Shown here piece after piece: positions 1-8,591 of a stretch of 64,000 bases of DNA. How positions within the stretch are numbered: the stretch's first letter is position 1; each line of letters begins with the position of its first letter. The stretch comes from JAJTFW01 sp046330075 (GTDB lineage Bacteria; Bacteroidota; Bacteroidia; AKYH767-A; OLB10), in the NCBI GenBank assembly GCA_046330075.1, contig JAXLTL010000001.1, positions 248,001 through 312,000 on the forward strand, in the 5' to 3' direction. Position numbers and translations under genes: made by a program. A model generated the notes under the pieces. The model was not told the origin of the DNA. It saw nothing but the letters and a program-made list of their open reading frames with translations, and did not search any database.

Positions 1-504
1 GGTGCACTGATCCCTGATCTGAAACAGGAAATCCTGATTATTGCAGAAAATGGCAAGGAGGAAGAAGTAGTGACCCGTTTATCACGCGTAGGTTATGATA
101 ACGCAATTGGTGTTCTGGAGGGCGGTTTTGAAGCCTGGGTGAAAGCAGGAAAAGAAACGGATAGCATCGAATCGATAACGGTACAACAACTGGCAGAGCG
201 CATGAAAAACGACACCAATGCTGTTATTCTTGATGTGCGTAAGAAAAGTGAACATGATTCGCAGCATATCGTAAATGCATTGAACGCACCGCTTGATTTT
301 GTGAATGACAGTATGACAAAGGTGAACCGTAATGTTACCAACTATGTTCACTGTGCAGGAGGATATCGCTCCGTTATCTTCTGCTCAATTCTCAAAGCAC
401 GTGGATTTGAAAATCTCGTGAATGTTCAGGGAGGATTCAAGGAAATCAATGAAAGTGGATTGTTCAAGACTACTGAGTTTGTAGCTCCAACCACTATGTT
501 ATAA
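1..504 (+). CDS. MBL-fold/rhodanese protein (persulfide dioxygenase-like), 3' part only
   Basis: The reading frame is open from base 1 with no stop, so the gene begins outside the window; the first internal GTG (70) is not a credible start. What remains is the tail of one rhodanese-like domain without a catalytic cysteine (ending near G-G-F-E-A-W) and a complete C-terminal rhodanese domain whose loop reads C-A-G-G-Y-R-S, with the cysteine codon at 352-354. This layout is typical of Bacteroidota metallo-beta-lactamase proteins with two rhodanese domains, related to ETHE1/CstB persulfide dioxygenases that oxidise glutathione or other low-molecular-weight persulfides. The metallo-beta-lactamase domain itself is not visible here, so that part is inferred from the family. 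The downstream rhodanese and sulfide:quinone oxidoreductase support a role in sulfide oxidation. A strong terminator follows the stop. Confidence 0.8.
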   Translation, partial: GALIPDLKQEILIIAENGKEEEVVTRLSRVGYDNAIGVLEGGFEAWVKAGKETDSIESITVQQLAERMKNDTNAVILDVRKKSEHDSQHIVNALNAPLDFVNDSMTKVNRNVTNYVHCAGGYRSVIFCSILKARGFENLVNVQGGFKEINESGLFKTTEFVAPTTML

Positions 505-516
505 TTAAATCTGTTG

Positions 517-547
517 AAAATGCCGGGATGAAAGTCCCGGCATTTTT
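517..547 (+). terminator. Rho-independent terminator after the MBL/rhodanese gene
   Basis: A perfect 8-bp stem (tgccggga / tcccggca) with a 6-nt loop is followed by five T residues and preceded by A residues. Confidence 0.85.
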
Positions 548-571
548 ATATTCACCTGCAAGACTAAAAAA

Positions 572-901
572 ATGTTAAAATTCCTTAAGAGTTTATTCAA
601 GAAAAATTATGAGGACCTGAGTGGTCGTGAATTCAAATCACGCTTTCAGGGCAATAAAAATGCGGTATTGATCGATGTACGTACACCCGGCGAATTTAAG
701 TCGGGGTCGATCAAGGGAGCGAAAAATATTAATGTTACAGGGTCAGATTTCAATGCTCAGGTTGACAAGCTCTCTAAAGACAATGAATATTTTGTTTTTT
801 GCAGAAGTGGTGCCCGTAGCGGTCATGCCTGCCGGTTGATGGCATCCCGTGGTTTCAGGGTCGTCAATCTCAGCGGAGGAATCGGCGCCTGGCCCTCCTG
901 A
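572..901 (+). CDS. Single-domain rhodanese-like sulfurtransferase
   Basis: This 109-residue protein is one rhodanese domain: L-I-D-V-R-T-P-G-E-F near residues 33-42 and an active-site loop C-R-S-G-A-R-S starting at Cys77. Such proteins move sulfane sulfur from persulfides or thiosulfate to thiol acceptors via a cysteine persulfide. The short basic N-terminus (M-L-K-F-L-K-S-L-F-K-K) is not a convincing signal peptide, so it probably acts in the cytoplasm. It lies between a persulfide dioxygenase-like gene and a sulfide:quinone oxidoreductase, which fits handling of SQR-made persulfide. A terminator upstream and another downstream suggest its own transcript. The fold is certain; the physiological acceptor is inferred. 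Confidence 0.9.
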   Translation: MLKFLKSLFKKNYEDLSGREFKSRFQGNKNAVLIDVRTPGEFKSGSIKGAKNINVTGSDFNAQVDKLSKDNEYFVFCRSGARSGHACRLMASRGFRVVNLSGGIGAWPS

Positions 902-937
902 GCGTAGAAGACAGATGTTTAACAGATATGGATTAAG

Positions 938-976
938 GAGGTGGTTCCGAAGGTGTTGGAACTGCCTCTTTTTTTT
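938..976 (+). terminator. Rho-independent terminator after the rhodanese gene
   Basis: An 11-bp stem with two G-U pairs (gaggtggttcc / ggaactgcctc) is followed by eight T residues. Confidence 0.8.
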
Positions 977-1125
977 AATAGCTTTAGCAACTACAGCAGG
1001 ATGAAGGCAGGTTCATATTGAACAATTGAGCATTATCAGTGCTGTTTGTAACAATTGTAACTGGTTTCTGGAGTAAGTATGAGTTTCTTTACATATACCA
1101 AATCGCAAACCAATAAACAATACAT

Positions 1126-2397
1126 ATGAAAACGCATCATCAGGTGTTGATCATCGGCGGTGGAACTGCCGGAATCATGACAGCCGCATTTATGAAACGG
1201 AAATCACCCGCTACTGATATTGCTATCATGGAGCCTTCCGTAAACCATTATTATCAGGCAGCATGGACACTGGTAGGGGCAGGGACCTTTAATTACGATG
1301 ATACACGTCGGGATGAAAAAGACCTGATTCCGCAAGGTGTCGACTGGATTAAGGAATTTGCTGAAGAGGTGAAACCAGAAGAAAACATGGTGATTTCCCG
1401 TACTGGAACGAAGTATACCTACGACTATCTGGTTGTTTGTCCGGGTCTGGTGATGGATATGGATGCTATTCCCGGTATGAAAGAGGCCTTGCAGACCAAT
1501 GCAGCCTGCAGTAACTATACCGATCCGAAACATACCTGGGAGGTAATCAATAAATTCAAAGGCGGAACGGCCATCTTTACACAACCTTCCACACCCATCA
1601 AATGCGGCGGTGCTCCTCAAAAGATCATGTACCTTGCAGAAGAAGCTTTTGTGAAATCCGGAGTAAGGGGTAAAACGAAAGTCGTGTATGCCACTCCCGG
1701 CTCAGTCATCTTTGGTGTAAAGGATTTTGCAGATACTCTCAACAAAGTGCTCGACCGTAAAAAAATTATGACGCGGTTTTTTTACAACCCGGTGAAAATA
1801 GACCCGAAGGAGCAGATTGCATGGTTTAAATACATGAAACCGGATGCTGATCCTTCGTTGCTTCCGCTCGATGCTACTATGGGAGAAAGAGTATCAGATG
1901 AAAAGCTGATCGGAATAAAATATGATTTGTTGCATCTTGCTCCCCCACAGAAAGCGCCTGATTTTATCCGGAATTCAGTGTTGGCACATCAGGATGGTCC
2001 TTCAAAAGGCTGGATGAATGTTGACATCCATACACTTCAACACAAGGTATATGGGAACATTTTCGGTTTGGGCGATGTGGCAGCACTTCCAACAGCCAAA
2101 ACGGGCGCAGCGGTCAGGAAACAGGCTCCTGTGGTGGTTGAAAATATTCTCTCCCTTATGAAACACGGTGGTGAACTTCCAAGAAAATATTCAGGATATT
2201 CAAGTTGTCCGCTGGTTACCGGTTATGGAAAATTGGTATTGGCTGAATTCAAATACGACAATGTACGTGATTCTGATCCTTTACTCAGTAAAATATGGGA
2301 TACGTCGAAGGAACAGTATAGTATGTGGATTCTTAAAAAATATGGATTGCCATTCCTCTATTGGAATAAAATGATGAAAGGCAAAATGATGGAATAA
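1126..2397 (+). CDS. sqr: Sulfide:quinone oxidoreductase, mitochondrial-like type
   Basis: This FAD-dependent peripheral membrane enzyme oxidises sulfide to sulfane sulfur and reduces quinone. The 423 residues start with a dinucleotide-binding G-G-G-T-A-G motif (11-16), followed by H-Y-Y-Q-A-A-W-T-L-V-G-A-G (41-53), close to the H-F-Y-Q-P-x-W-T-L-V-G-A-G signature of human SQOR. The two redox cysteines expected in the family are Cys160 (in K-C-G-G-A-P) and Cys361 (in S-S-C-P-L-V-T-G-Y-G). The second FAD motif G-L-G-D-V-A-A-L-P is at 314-322. The hydrophobic/aromatic C-terminus (W-I-L-K-K-Y-G-L-P-F-L-Y-W) may attach it to the membrane. The two rhodanese-type genes upstream are the expected acceptors and processors of its sulfur product. 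It converges on slyD with a shared terminator. Confidence 0.92.
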   Translation: MKTHHQVLIIGGGTAGIMTAAFMKRKSPATDIAIMEPSVNHYYQAAWTLVGAGTFNYDDTRRDEKDLIPQGVDWIKEFAEEVKPEENMVISRTGTKYTYDYLVVCPGLVMDMDAIPGMKEALQTNAACSNYTDPKHTWEVINKFKGGTAIFTQPSTPIKCGGAPQKIMYLAEEAFVKSGVRGKTKVVYATPGSVIFGVKDFADTLNKVLDRKKIMTRFFYNPVKIDPKEQIAWFKYMKPDADPSLLPLDATMGERVSDEKLIGIKYDLLHLAPPQKAPDFIRNSVLAHQDGPSKGWMNVDIHTLQHKVYGNIFGLGDVAALPTAKTGAAVRKQAPVVVENILSLMKHGGELPRKYSGYSSCPLVTGYGKLVLAEFKYDNVRDSDPLLSKIWDTSKEQYSMWILKKYGLPFLYWNKMMKGKMME

Positions 2398-2400
2398 AAA

Positions 2401-2432
2401 AAGAGGCTGTCTGAAAAGGCAGCCTCTTTCTT
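2401..2432. terminator. Bidirectional terminator between sqr and slyD
   Basis: The stem aagaggctg / cagcctctt has a GTCTGAAAAGG-type loop. It has T-rich sequence on the plus side and the A residues of the sqr stop region on the other, so it can serve both convergent genes. Confidence 0.8.
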
Positions 2433-2448
2433 TTATGCTTGTCAGGAA

Positions 2449-2961
2449 TCAATGTTGATGCATTCCCGGAGTATGTGCATGGCCATGTGAAATTTCTTCC
2501 TGTGTAGCCTCACGAACACCCACAACAGTGCCACTGAAGTGAAGATCGTGACCAGCCAGCGGATGGTTGAAGTCCAGCAGTACTGTTCCGTCTTCGATAC
2601 CCGCAATACGTGCTACCAGCTGATTTCCTTCGCGGTCAAGCAGCGGAACCATATTGCCAATGCGCAGTACTTCAAGATCCAGTACGCCATCAACTTTAAA
2701 CATGTCGTCTGCCACACGCACCAGCGCATCTTCTTCCGTCATGCCATATGCATTTTCAGCTTCAATGCTGAAAGCGAAAGGGTTGCCTTCCACTAATCCC
2801 TGCAGGTTACTTTCGAAAGCCGGAATCAACTGGCCTGAACCAAAAAGAAAAATCAGTGGATTTTCATTTCCGGTTTCTTCAACCATCACTTTTTCACTGC
2901 CGTCCTTGCTGCTGTGCAGAATGTAGGTGACGGATACTACTTTGTTTTGTCCTATTTGCAT
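2449..2961 (-). CDS. slyD: FKBP-type peptidyl-prolyl isomerase, SlyD-like
   Basis: This 170-residue cytoplasmic folding helper has the SlyD arrangement: FKBP half-domain with a G-S-G-Q-L-I-P-A-F-E motif near residues 41-50, an inserted IF chaperone domain (A-E-N-A-Y-G onward), return to FKBP (D-F-N-H-P-L-A-G-H-D-L near 129-139), and a histidine-rich tail (H-G-H-A-H-T-P-G-M-H-Q-H). The family catalyses proline isomerisation, holds unfolded chains and binds nickel or other divalent metals through the tail; this tail is much shorter than that of Escherichia coli SlyD. It stands alone, convergent with sqr. Confidence 0.95.
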   Translation of the reverse strand: MQIGQNKVVSVTYILHSSKDGSEKVMVEETGNENPLIFLFGSGQLIPAFESNLQGLVEGNPFAFSIEAENAYGMTEEDALVRVADDMFKVDGVLDLEVLRIGNMVPLLDREGNQLVARIAGIEDGTVLLDFNHPLAGHDLHFSGTVVGVREATQEEISHGHAHTPGMHQH

Positions 2962-3022
2962 TTTATCGTTTATTGAACAAAGGATAGGATTAACACGAGA
3001 AGCCCATCTCTTTGAATTGCTG

Positions 3023-3030
3023 CAAAGGTA
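3023..3030 (-). promoter_or_regulatory. Candidate -7 box for slyD
   Basis: On the minus strand this reads TACCTTTG, matching the Bacteroidota TAnnTTTG element. It lies about 60 nt before the slyD start. No TTG at the usual -33 spacing was found. Confidence 0.4.
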
Positions 3031-3083
3031 CCAATTATTCCACCTTTATTTTTCGCTTTGGGAAAATGGTAACTTTTAGATTG

Positions 3084-4115
3084 TCAGCTATTTGGATGGT
3101 TGCTTTTTATCCAGTTACAAACCTGCCCGGTGATTTCAGCAATAAATGCTGCTTGTTTTTTCTGATTATTTCCCCGGGTGAGTACAGTAAGAAGCATCCG
3201 ATGCTCTCCGATGTATATAATCCCGGTTTCACATAATTCCTGAAAACTGGTGTTTACATATCCCCGCTCTCCGAACTTATGTACTAAAGTAGCATCGTCT
3301 GGCAACCCTTTGTACATACCCTCATGGTACTTTGACTGCTCCATCAATTGCATGGTGAATTCAGAAAGTTTGGGATCTGTATAACCTGAGTTGTATAATA
3401 CTCTGAGAAATTTACTGACGTCAACACAGTTTAACTTGACTGTACTTTGATTTGGATCGGGTACCTGCATTTCCAGATCACTGAATACTTTTAAAATGGT
3501 TTCGCGATCGAGAAAATTAAAAAGAAGATAATCGGCTTCGTTATCTGAATTGACAAGCAGGAATTTCAGAAGTTCCTTCACAGAGTAGCGGTTGCCCGGT
3601 GTGAGCGATTCTTCAGCAATATTTTGTCTGTAATTGGCTACGTGGGGTTTGTCAAACAGAATTCTTTCCTCCAGTATACCGGGGTTGAGTTGTGCTTTCC
3701 TGAGTACAGCTATCAGCACCGGTAGTTTTAAAATACTGCCGGGGTCGAAGGTGGCTTCTGGATTGATACTGGCCCAGCTTCCATCATCATATGATTTAAG
3801 ATAGATGGAGGCTTCAAAGTCTTTGTCGTCTGCCTTTCGTCGTTGAATCGTTTCTTTGAACTGATCTTTTAATACATTGAATCGATCTGATTCCTTGCTT
3901 ATTTCCGTCATAACTATTGGCTGAATGTACTTGTAGTCTTTAAGCCGGATTGTACGGAAGGTTGGATTTTTCGCCTCTGGTTGCAGATAGGCTTCGCGCG
4001 GTTTTCGCGCTTTTTGTAATTGCTGACTGATGCCATAGGTAAAAATACCCGTCAGCAAGCAGGCAAGCAGCACTTTGTAAAGGGGCCACTTGCCTCCTTT
4101 CAGGAAGCTGGTCAT
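3084..4115 (-). CDS. Membrane-anchored serine hydrolase of beta-lactamase fold
   Basis: The 343-residue protein has one N-terminal hydrophobic segment (about residues 12-28), probably an uncleaved anchor or signal peptide. It has the three marks of class A beta-lactamase-like hydrolases: S-I-L-K (Ser127, Lys130), S-D-N (190-192) and H-K-F-G (Lys280-Gly282), the last standing in for K-T-G. Family members include true beta-lactamases and enzymes acting on peptidoglycan peptides. The threonine of K-T-G is replaced by phenylalanine and the extension between the anchor and the catalytic domain is long, so I would not call it a resistance gene. It is transcribed divergently from an acyl-CoA synthetase. 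Confidence 0.8.
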   Translation of the reverse strand: MTSFLKGGKWPLYKVLLACLLTGIFTYGISQQLQKARKPREAYLQPEAKNPTFRTIRLKDYKYIQPIVMTEISKESDRFNVLKDQFKETIQRRKADDKDFEASIYLKSYDDGSWASINPEATFDPGSILKLPVLIAVLRKAQLNPGILEERILFDKPHVANYRQNIAEESLTPGNRYSVKELLKFLLVNSDNEADYLLFNFLDRETILKVFSDLEMQVPDPNQSTVKLNCVDVSKFLRVLYNSGYTDPKLSEFTMQLMEQSKYHEGMYKGLPDDATLVHKFGERGYVNTSFQELCETGIIYIGEHRMLLTVLTRGNNQKKQAAFIAEITGQVCNWIKSNHPNS

Positions 4116-4235
4116 GATGTACTCGTTTTGGGTGTGTGTGCGACCAATTTCGTAAAAAAAATTGAATCAACAACCAGTTTCCTGTTTTTTGGGATGAAAT
4201 CATGTTTTTTAACTGTATTATTCTAATATTGTAAG

Positions 4236-5717
4236 ATGTTGTTTCATAAAAATCCTGATAAGCTTCATTCGGCAGCAATCATTCAGGAGAAGAGAGTAGT
4301 CACCTTTGATCAGCTGTCGGTTTCTGCAACTGCACTGGCTGTTCAGCTGCAGGGTCTTCCCCGGTTTTCCAGAGTGGGAATATATATTATTCCCTCTCCT
4401 GAGTTTGTGGTGGCATTGCTGGGTATATGGAGAGCCGGACATATTGCTGTTCCGCTGTGTTTGTCGCATCCCGAAGAGGAACTGGGGTATGTAATTGGTG
4501 ATGCTTCTATTTCAACAGTAGTGAAATCCCGTACAATCGATACTACCGCTTTCGGGGGGCTGGAGAGTGAATTGTCTTGGCTGATCGCTGATCCGGACGA
4601 ATCCGGGTTTGGAAATTTCATCATTCCTGAAGAGGCAGCGCCGGCTTTAATGGTGTATACCAGCGGAACAACCAACCGGCCCAAAGGAGTGGTGTTGTCG
4701 CATGGAAATATTAAAGCGCAGGTTTCTTCTTTATCAGAAGCCTGGGGATGGTCGTCCGGCGATTGCATCCTGAATGTTCTCCCTTTACATCATGTTCATG
4801 GATTGATCAATATTCTTTGCTGTGCATTGCATAACTATGCTTGCTGTGTTTTTCAGACAAAATTTGATCCTGTGGCAGTTTGGAATTGGTTCGGTAAGCA
4901 GGATACGGTAAGACGTCCAACCTTGTTTATGGCGGTACCTACCATTTATTCAAAGTTGATTGCAGCCTGGGAGTCCGCTTCTGAGGATATTCAAGTGTTG
5001 TGGAGCAGTTATGCCCGCCACTTAAGACTTATGGTTTCAGGATCGGCGGCCTTGCCCGCTTCGCTATGGCATAAATGGGAGCGGATTACCGGACAACAGC
5101 TTCTTGAACGATATGGAATGACTGAAATCGGGATGGCATTGTCAAACCCTCTGTCGGGTATACGTAAACCAGGGTTTGTCGGTAAGCCGTTACCGGGAGT
5201 TAACGTTTCGCTGCGTCAGGATGGAAAAATCATATCAAAGGCCGGTGAACCGGGTGAGTTGTTTGTAAGAGGGGAAACGGTTTTTCGTGAATACTGGAAC
5301 AAACCCGAAAGCACGAAAGCTGCATTCACTCAGGATGGCTGGTTTATGACTGGAGATATTGCTTTGTTTGACAGTGAGGGCGATTATCAGATCCTGGGAC
5401 GCCATTCACAGGATATTATCAAATCAGGAGGGTATAAAATCAGTGCCCTGGAAATTGAAACGGCGTTGCTGAATCACACTGAGATTGCAGAGTGCGCGGT
5501 CATTGGTATTCCCGATGAAGAATGGGGTGAACGGATAGCCGCAGCCGTTGTGCCGAAATCGCATGTCCTGTCGGATGAAGAGCTTAAACAGTTTTTGAAG
5601 AAGTACCTGGCTCAATATAAAATTCCATCCAGATGGTTTTTTACTTCATCCTTGCCGAGAAACGCCATGGGTAAAGTGGTGAAACCGGATTTGAAAGCAC
5701 GTTTAATTCAGGGTTGA
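4236..5717 (+). CDS. AMP-forming acyl-CoA synthetase, malonyl-CoA synthetase/ACSF3-like
   Basis: This 493-residue ANL-superfamily enzyme activates a carboxylate with ATP to an acyl-adenylate and transfers it to CoA. Visible motifs are the P-loop Y-T-S-G-T-T-N-R-P-K-G, L-P-L-H-H-V-H-G-L (the H-V-H-G form is common in MatB/ACSF3 malonyl-CoA synthetases), R-Y-G-M-T-E-I-G-M, the hinge G-R-x-x-Q-D-I-I-K-S-G-G-Y-K, and the C-terminal catalytic lysine in N-A-M-G-K-V-V. The length matches MatB/ACSF3 and is shorter than most long-chain synthetases. Substrate preference is inferred and could be another short dicarboxylic or branched acid. Its last 10 bases overlap the end of the convergent PPC-domain gene. 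Confidence 0.85.
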   Translation: MLFHKNPDKLHSAAIIQEKRVVTFDQLSVSATALAVQLQGLPRFSRVGIYIIPSPEFVVALLGIWRAGHIAVPLCLSHPEEELGYVIGDASISTVVKSRTIDTTAFGGLESELSWLIADPDESGFGNFIIPEEAAPALMVYTSGTTNRPKGVVLSHGNIKAQVSSLSEAWGWSSGDCILNVLPLHHVHGLINILCCALHNYACCVFQTKFDPVAVWNWFGKQDTVRRPTLFMAVPTIYSKLIAAWESASEDIQVLWSSYARHLRLMVSGSAALPASLWHKWERITGQQLLERYGMTEIGMALSNPLSGIRKPGFVGKPLPGVNVSLRQDGKIISKAGEPGELFVRGETVFREYWNKPESTKAAFTQDGWFMTGDIALFDSEGDYQILGRHSQDIIKSGGYKISALEIETALLNHTEIAECAVIGIPDEEWGERIAAAVVPKSHVLSDEELKQFLKKYLAQYKIPSRWFFTSSLPRNAMGKVVKPDLKARLIQG

Positions 5718-6139
5718 TTCTTTTTTATGGTCAATTCCGGATACCCCGTTGTTTCGTCTTTCTCTCTGGTGAACTGAAGTGCCGGTAAAACGCCAATGCA
5801 GAGTTCTGCTGTCGTATACACGGCATTCCCTTCTTTCAGGTGCCCGCCAATGGTTTTTCCTGTTTTGTCAGATAAAGAAATATGAATATGTGAACCCGTT
5901 GTGGCCAGCGTGCCTGTGAGGGAAACGATTTCGAGAGGACCATTGATTTCTGTTGTTTCCGGTTCTCCTGCAAAACGGATGGTGGCCTTCATCAGACTGC
6001 CAACACAGGTGATGATTACCCCGGCAGCAATCTGATAATCTTTCGCAATTTCGTCGATGGATTTTTTTAAATCATCTCCCGGTTTCAGACGAATGGTCCA
6101 GGTATGCAGTATGGATGGATGTGCGTTATGCATGTTCAT
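5708..6139 (-). CDS. PPC/DUF296-domain protein
   Basis: The 143 residues form one PPC (plants and prokaryotes conserved) domain, with the diagnostic G-S-H-I-H-I-S-L-S-D segment at 82-91 and I-G-G-H-L at 97-101. The fold trimerises and places histidines where a metal could sit. In plants it accompanies AT-hook DNA-binding proteins; in bacteria its role is mostly unknown, and no AT-hook is present here. It is the last gene of a minus-strand operon: its ATG overlaps the stop of the glycosylase gene by 4 nt. The convergent 10-nt overlap with the acyl-CoA synthetase is real coding on both strands. Confidence 0.85.
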   Translation of the reverse strand: MNMHNAHPSILHTWTIRLKPGDDLKKSIDEIAKDYQIAAGVIITCVGSLMKATIRFAGEPETTEINGPLEIVSLTGTLATTGSHIHISLSDKTGKTIGGHLKEGNAVYTTAELCIGVLPALQFTREKDETTGYPELTIKKNQP

Positions 6140-6747
6140 TGACTGTCTTTCCAGTACCAGAGATGCCGTGTGGCCAGACTCCGGTACGGTGCCCAGCGTT
6201 GTGATATTTCCAGCATTTCTTTTTTCAGTTGTTTGCCTGTTTGTTTTATCCCGAATTTCAATTGCATGGCTTGCTGTATACCCAGATCATCGAGCGGGAA
6301 AACATCCGGCCTGTTTAAGGTAAAAATGAGAATCATTTCAACGGTCCACCTGCCAACACCTTTTATTGAAGTGAGATAGTCGATCAGTTCATCATCGCTT
6401 TTGCGATGTAGTTTTCGGTAATCGAGGGTTTCTTCCTGCGAAAACCGTGCGATATTCTGAATATAACCGGCTTTCTGATAAGACAAGCCTGCCTGTCGGA
6501 GCATTTCAATATCGAGTTGTAGAATCAGATCGGCAGTTGGTTTTTTTCGCGGAAAAAGTTCAATGAAACGACTCCAGATGGTGTCTGCTGCTTTCCCGCT
6601 GAGCTGCTGACCTACAATGGAACGCAGCAGGGAAGTAAACAGGTCTTTGTGACCCACCTCTTCCAGTTTGCCGGTGTGTCGGATGATTTCCTTCATATCA
6701 GGATCTTTTCGCAAGGCCCGGTAAGCAGTATCAATATTCCAGTTCAT
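6136..6747 (-). CDS. DNA-3-methyladenine glycosylase II-like (HhH-GPD) base-excision enzyme
   Basis: This 203-residue enzyme removes alkylated bases from DNA. It has the helix-hairpin-helix L-T-S-I-K-G-V-G-R-W-T-V-E (125-137) and the catalytic aspartate region P-L-D-D-L-G (Asp153/154). The upstream S-I-V-G-Q-Q-L-S segment (43-50) is typical of AlkA/Mag1-like proteins. It lacks the extra N-terminal domain of Escherichia coli AlkA and the four-cysteine Fe-S cluster of Nth/MutY, so it is a minimal Mag1-like version. It is translationally coupled (4-nt overlaps) to the methyltransferase before it and the PPC gene after it. Confidence 0.9.
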   Translation of the reverse strand: MNWNIDTAYRALRKDPDMKEIIRHTGKLEEVGHKDLFTSLLRSIVGQQLSGKAADTIWSRFIELFPRKKPTADLILQLDIEMLRQAGLSYQKAGYIQNIARFSQEETLDYRKLHRKSDDELIDYLTSIKGVGRWTVEMILIFTLNRPDVFPLDDLGIQQAMQLKFGIKQTGKQLKKEMLEISQRWAPYRSLATRHLWYWKDSQ

Positions 6748-8090
6748 AAGTCTCGGTTATCGGTGTTCATCAGTATCCGGTACTCCTTCGGATGATAGTT
6801 GTTCCAGCGTTGTGCTATCTTCTTTGCCCAGCCCAACGGGTGTTTTTCATAGCAGATCAGATGCCAGCCGTTTTTTTCTGAGTCAGCCTGGATATTGCCG
6901 CACTTCAGATAGCCGATGGCATCCGTTAAAGATAGGTCAATGGCAGGTAGATTCGGATTTATATCCTTGCTTAACGCCAGTGCATGGGAGGGAATGAGAT
7001 CATTGCCTTTTATCTCGCCCGCTGCAATGCCGAATTCGCGGATATAAGCACCATTGAGAGCATTTACGAGAGCGACAGTAGCGTTGGATGCAAAGTTCAG
7101 ATGATTGCCGTTGATAAATGTCTGCATTCCGGATGCTGATTGTAACCATTCCGGAAGATAATGTTGTCCGTTTTTGGAAGATGGGGTTATGCCTGATTTG
7201 ACTATTCCTGCAGGTTGTTCCGGCCCATCATAACGTAACAAACAACAATAAAACCCTTCTGTATCCGCATTGTGTGGAAACGCTTGCCAGCCATATCTGG
7301 TGGCCATAATACCGGGAGGGGGACTTGCGGTAACATTGGTGAATTGCCCGGAGTGGATAAGGCGCTCTATCTGCTGATCATTTTCTTGATCGTTATAAGT
7401 GCAGGTAGAATAGAGGAGGTACCCTCCGGTATGCAGCAAGGGAATCAGATCGTCAATAATTGCCGACTGACGAATCGCACACTGCACGGTTCTTTCTGCC
7501 GACCATTCATTAACAGCTGCAGGATCTTTTCTGAATAACCCTTCACCACTGCAAGGCGCATCAATGAGTATCAGGTGAAAGCGGGCATTTGTTTCTGCCA
7601 GCTTTTTTGTTTCAGTTTGTGTTATGATTTTATTGGAGTAACCCCATTTAGCCAGATTGTATCGAAGCGTTTTGTTTCTGTTGGGGATAATCTCATTGCT
7701 GACCAGCACCGATTGGTCATCCAACATTGAAAGGAGATGGGTTGATTTTCCTCCGGGTGCGGCGCAGGCGTCCAGCACTTTTACAGCATTCAGCGCTGCC
7801 GGATGTGGTTTCAGTAAAGCTTCAATCAGCATCGATCCCGCTTCCTGCACATAATACGTGCCTGCATGAAACAACGGGTCGAGTGTGAAGACAGGTCGTT
7901 CACTCAGATAATAACCCGATGTGCACCAGGGAACCGGTGTGGACCCGGAGGGAATTGTAGTTTCTCTGGCTGGGTTTAGGCGGATACTTACCGGCGCCGG
8001 TTGTTGAAGAGCCTGTAAAAAGGACAATGCATCCTTTTCGGAAAGCTGGTTGTTGATGCGCAGAATAAAATCTTGCGGAAGGTGCTGCAT
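6744..8090 (-). CDS. 16S rRNA m5C methyltransferase, NOL1/NOP2/Sun (RsmF-like) family
   Basis: The 448-residue protein methylates cytosine C5 in RNA with S-adenosylmethionine. Visible are the SAM site D-A-C-A-A-P-G-G-K-S (107-116) and both family cysteines: motif IV D-A-P-C-S-G-E-G (Cys180) and motif VI Y-S-T-C-T-Y (Cys230). After about residue 290 there is a C-terminal extension ending in H-P-L-G-W-A-K-K, as in RsmF/YebU-type proteins with a PUA-like RNA-binding tail. The target (RsmF C1407-like or another) cannot be told from the sequence. The start codon directly abuts the YkgJ-family stop codon, so the two are coupled. Confidence 0.9.
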   Translation of the reverse strand: MQHLPQDFILRINNQLSEKDALSFLQALQQPAPVSIRLNPARETTIPSGSTPVPWCTSGYYLSERPVFTLDPLFHAGTYYVQEAGSMLIEALLKPHPAALNAVKVLDACAAPGGKSTHLLSMLDDQSVLVSNEIIPNRNKTLRYNLAKWGYSNKIITQTETKKLAETNARFHLILIDAPCSGEGLFRKDPAAVNEWSAERTVQCAIRQSAIIDDLIPLLHTGGYLLYSTCTYNDQENDQQIERLIHSGQFTNVTASPPPGIMATRYGWQAFPHNADTEGFYCCLLRYDGPEQPAGIVKSGITPSSKNGQHYLPEWLQSASGMQTFINGNHLNFASNATVALVNALNGAYIREFGIAAGEIKGNDLIPSHALALSKDINPNLPAIDLSLTDAIGYLKCGNIQADSEKNGWHLICYEKHPLGWAKKIAQRWNNYHPKEYRILMNTDNRDL

Positions 8091-8591
8091 CTAGTTTTGC
8101 AATTGCTGGCGTAAAATGTTCATTGTGTTGTAAACGATCGGACATATTTCCATATGCTCTGCGATTCTTTTCAGACGGAACTTGGTTTCTTTGCGGTCGA
8201 GATCCGGAAAGTTTCTGCATCCTTCCGGCCGGTCTTCGTAAATGACACAACTGCAGGATTCAAGAAAAATACAGGGTTTCTGATGCATGAATCGTATGCC
8301 GGTATGCGGCTCGGTTGCTGTATGATTGTTCAGGAAATTTTCTTTTGATATTTTCTTTAATGCTGCCAGTCGTTCAATTTCTTTTTCTGTTAATCCTGGT
8401 TCAACATTTTTACAGCAATTACCACATTCCCTGCAGTTGGTTAGTGCTGTGATTTCTTCAGCTAATGGTAAAATCATCTCATCCACCTGACGTGCCGGAA
8501 AAAGCCGAAGGGATTTGAAAAAATAATTCCATTCTGCTTTTTCCTCCCGGATTAGCGCTTTCAGAACAGCAGGGTCTTGTGTTAAGTTCAT
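8091..8591 (-). CDS. YkgJ-family cysteine-cluster protein
   Basis: The 166-residue protein has two cysteine clusters: C-R-E-C-G-N-C-C (Cys53, 56, 59, 60), and Cys107, Cys113, Cys115 and Cys125 in the C-I-F-L-E-S-C-S-C ... E-G-C-R-N-F-P region, plus Cys150. This is the CxxCxxCC family (YkgJ/UPF0153), thought to bind zinc or an iron-sulfur cluster; its biochemical role is not established. It sits between an MFS transporter (4-nt overlap at the start) and the Sun-family methyltransferase (no gap). Metal binding is inferred from cysteine spacing. Confidence 0.88.
   Translation of the reverse strand: MNLTQDPAVLKALIREEKAEWNYFFKSLRLFPARQVDEMILPLAEEITALTNCRECGNCCKNVEPGLTEKEIERLAALKKISKENFLNNHTATEPHTGIRFMHQKPCIFLESCSCVIYEDRPEGCRNFPDLDRKETKFRLKRIAEHMEICPIVYNTMNILRQQLQN

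Noticed and set aside
3084..4115. Antibiotic-resistance beta-lactamase
   Set aside because: The S-x-x-K and S-D-N motifs exist, but K-T-G is replaced by K-F-G and the protein is membrane-anchored with an extra N-terminal region; resistance cannot be claimed.
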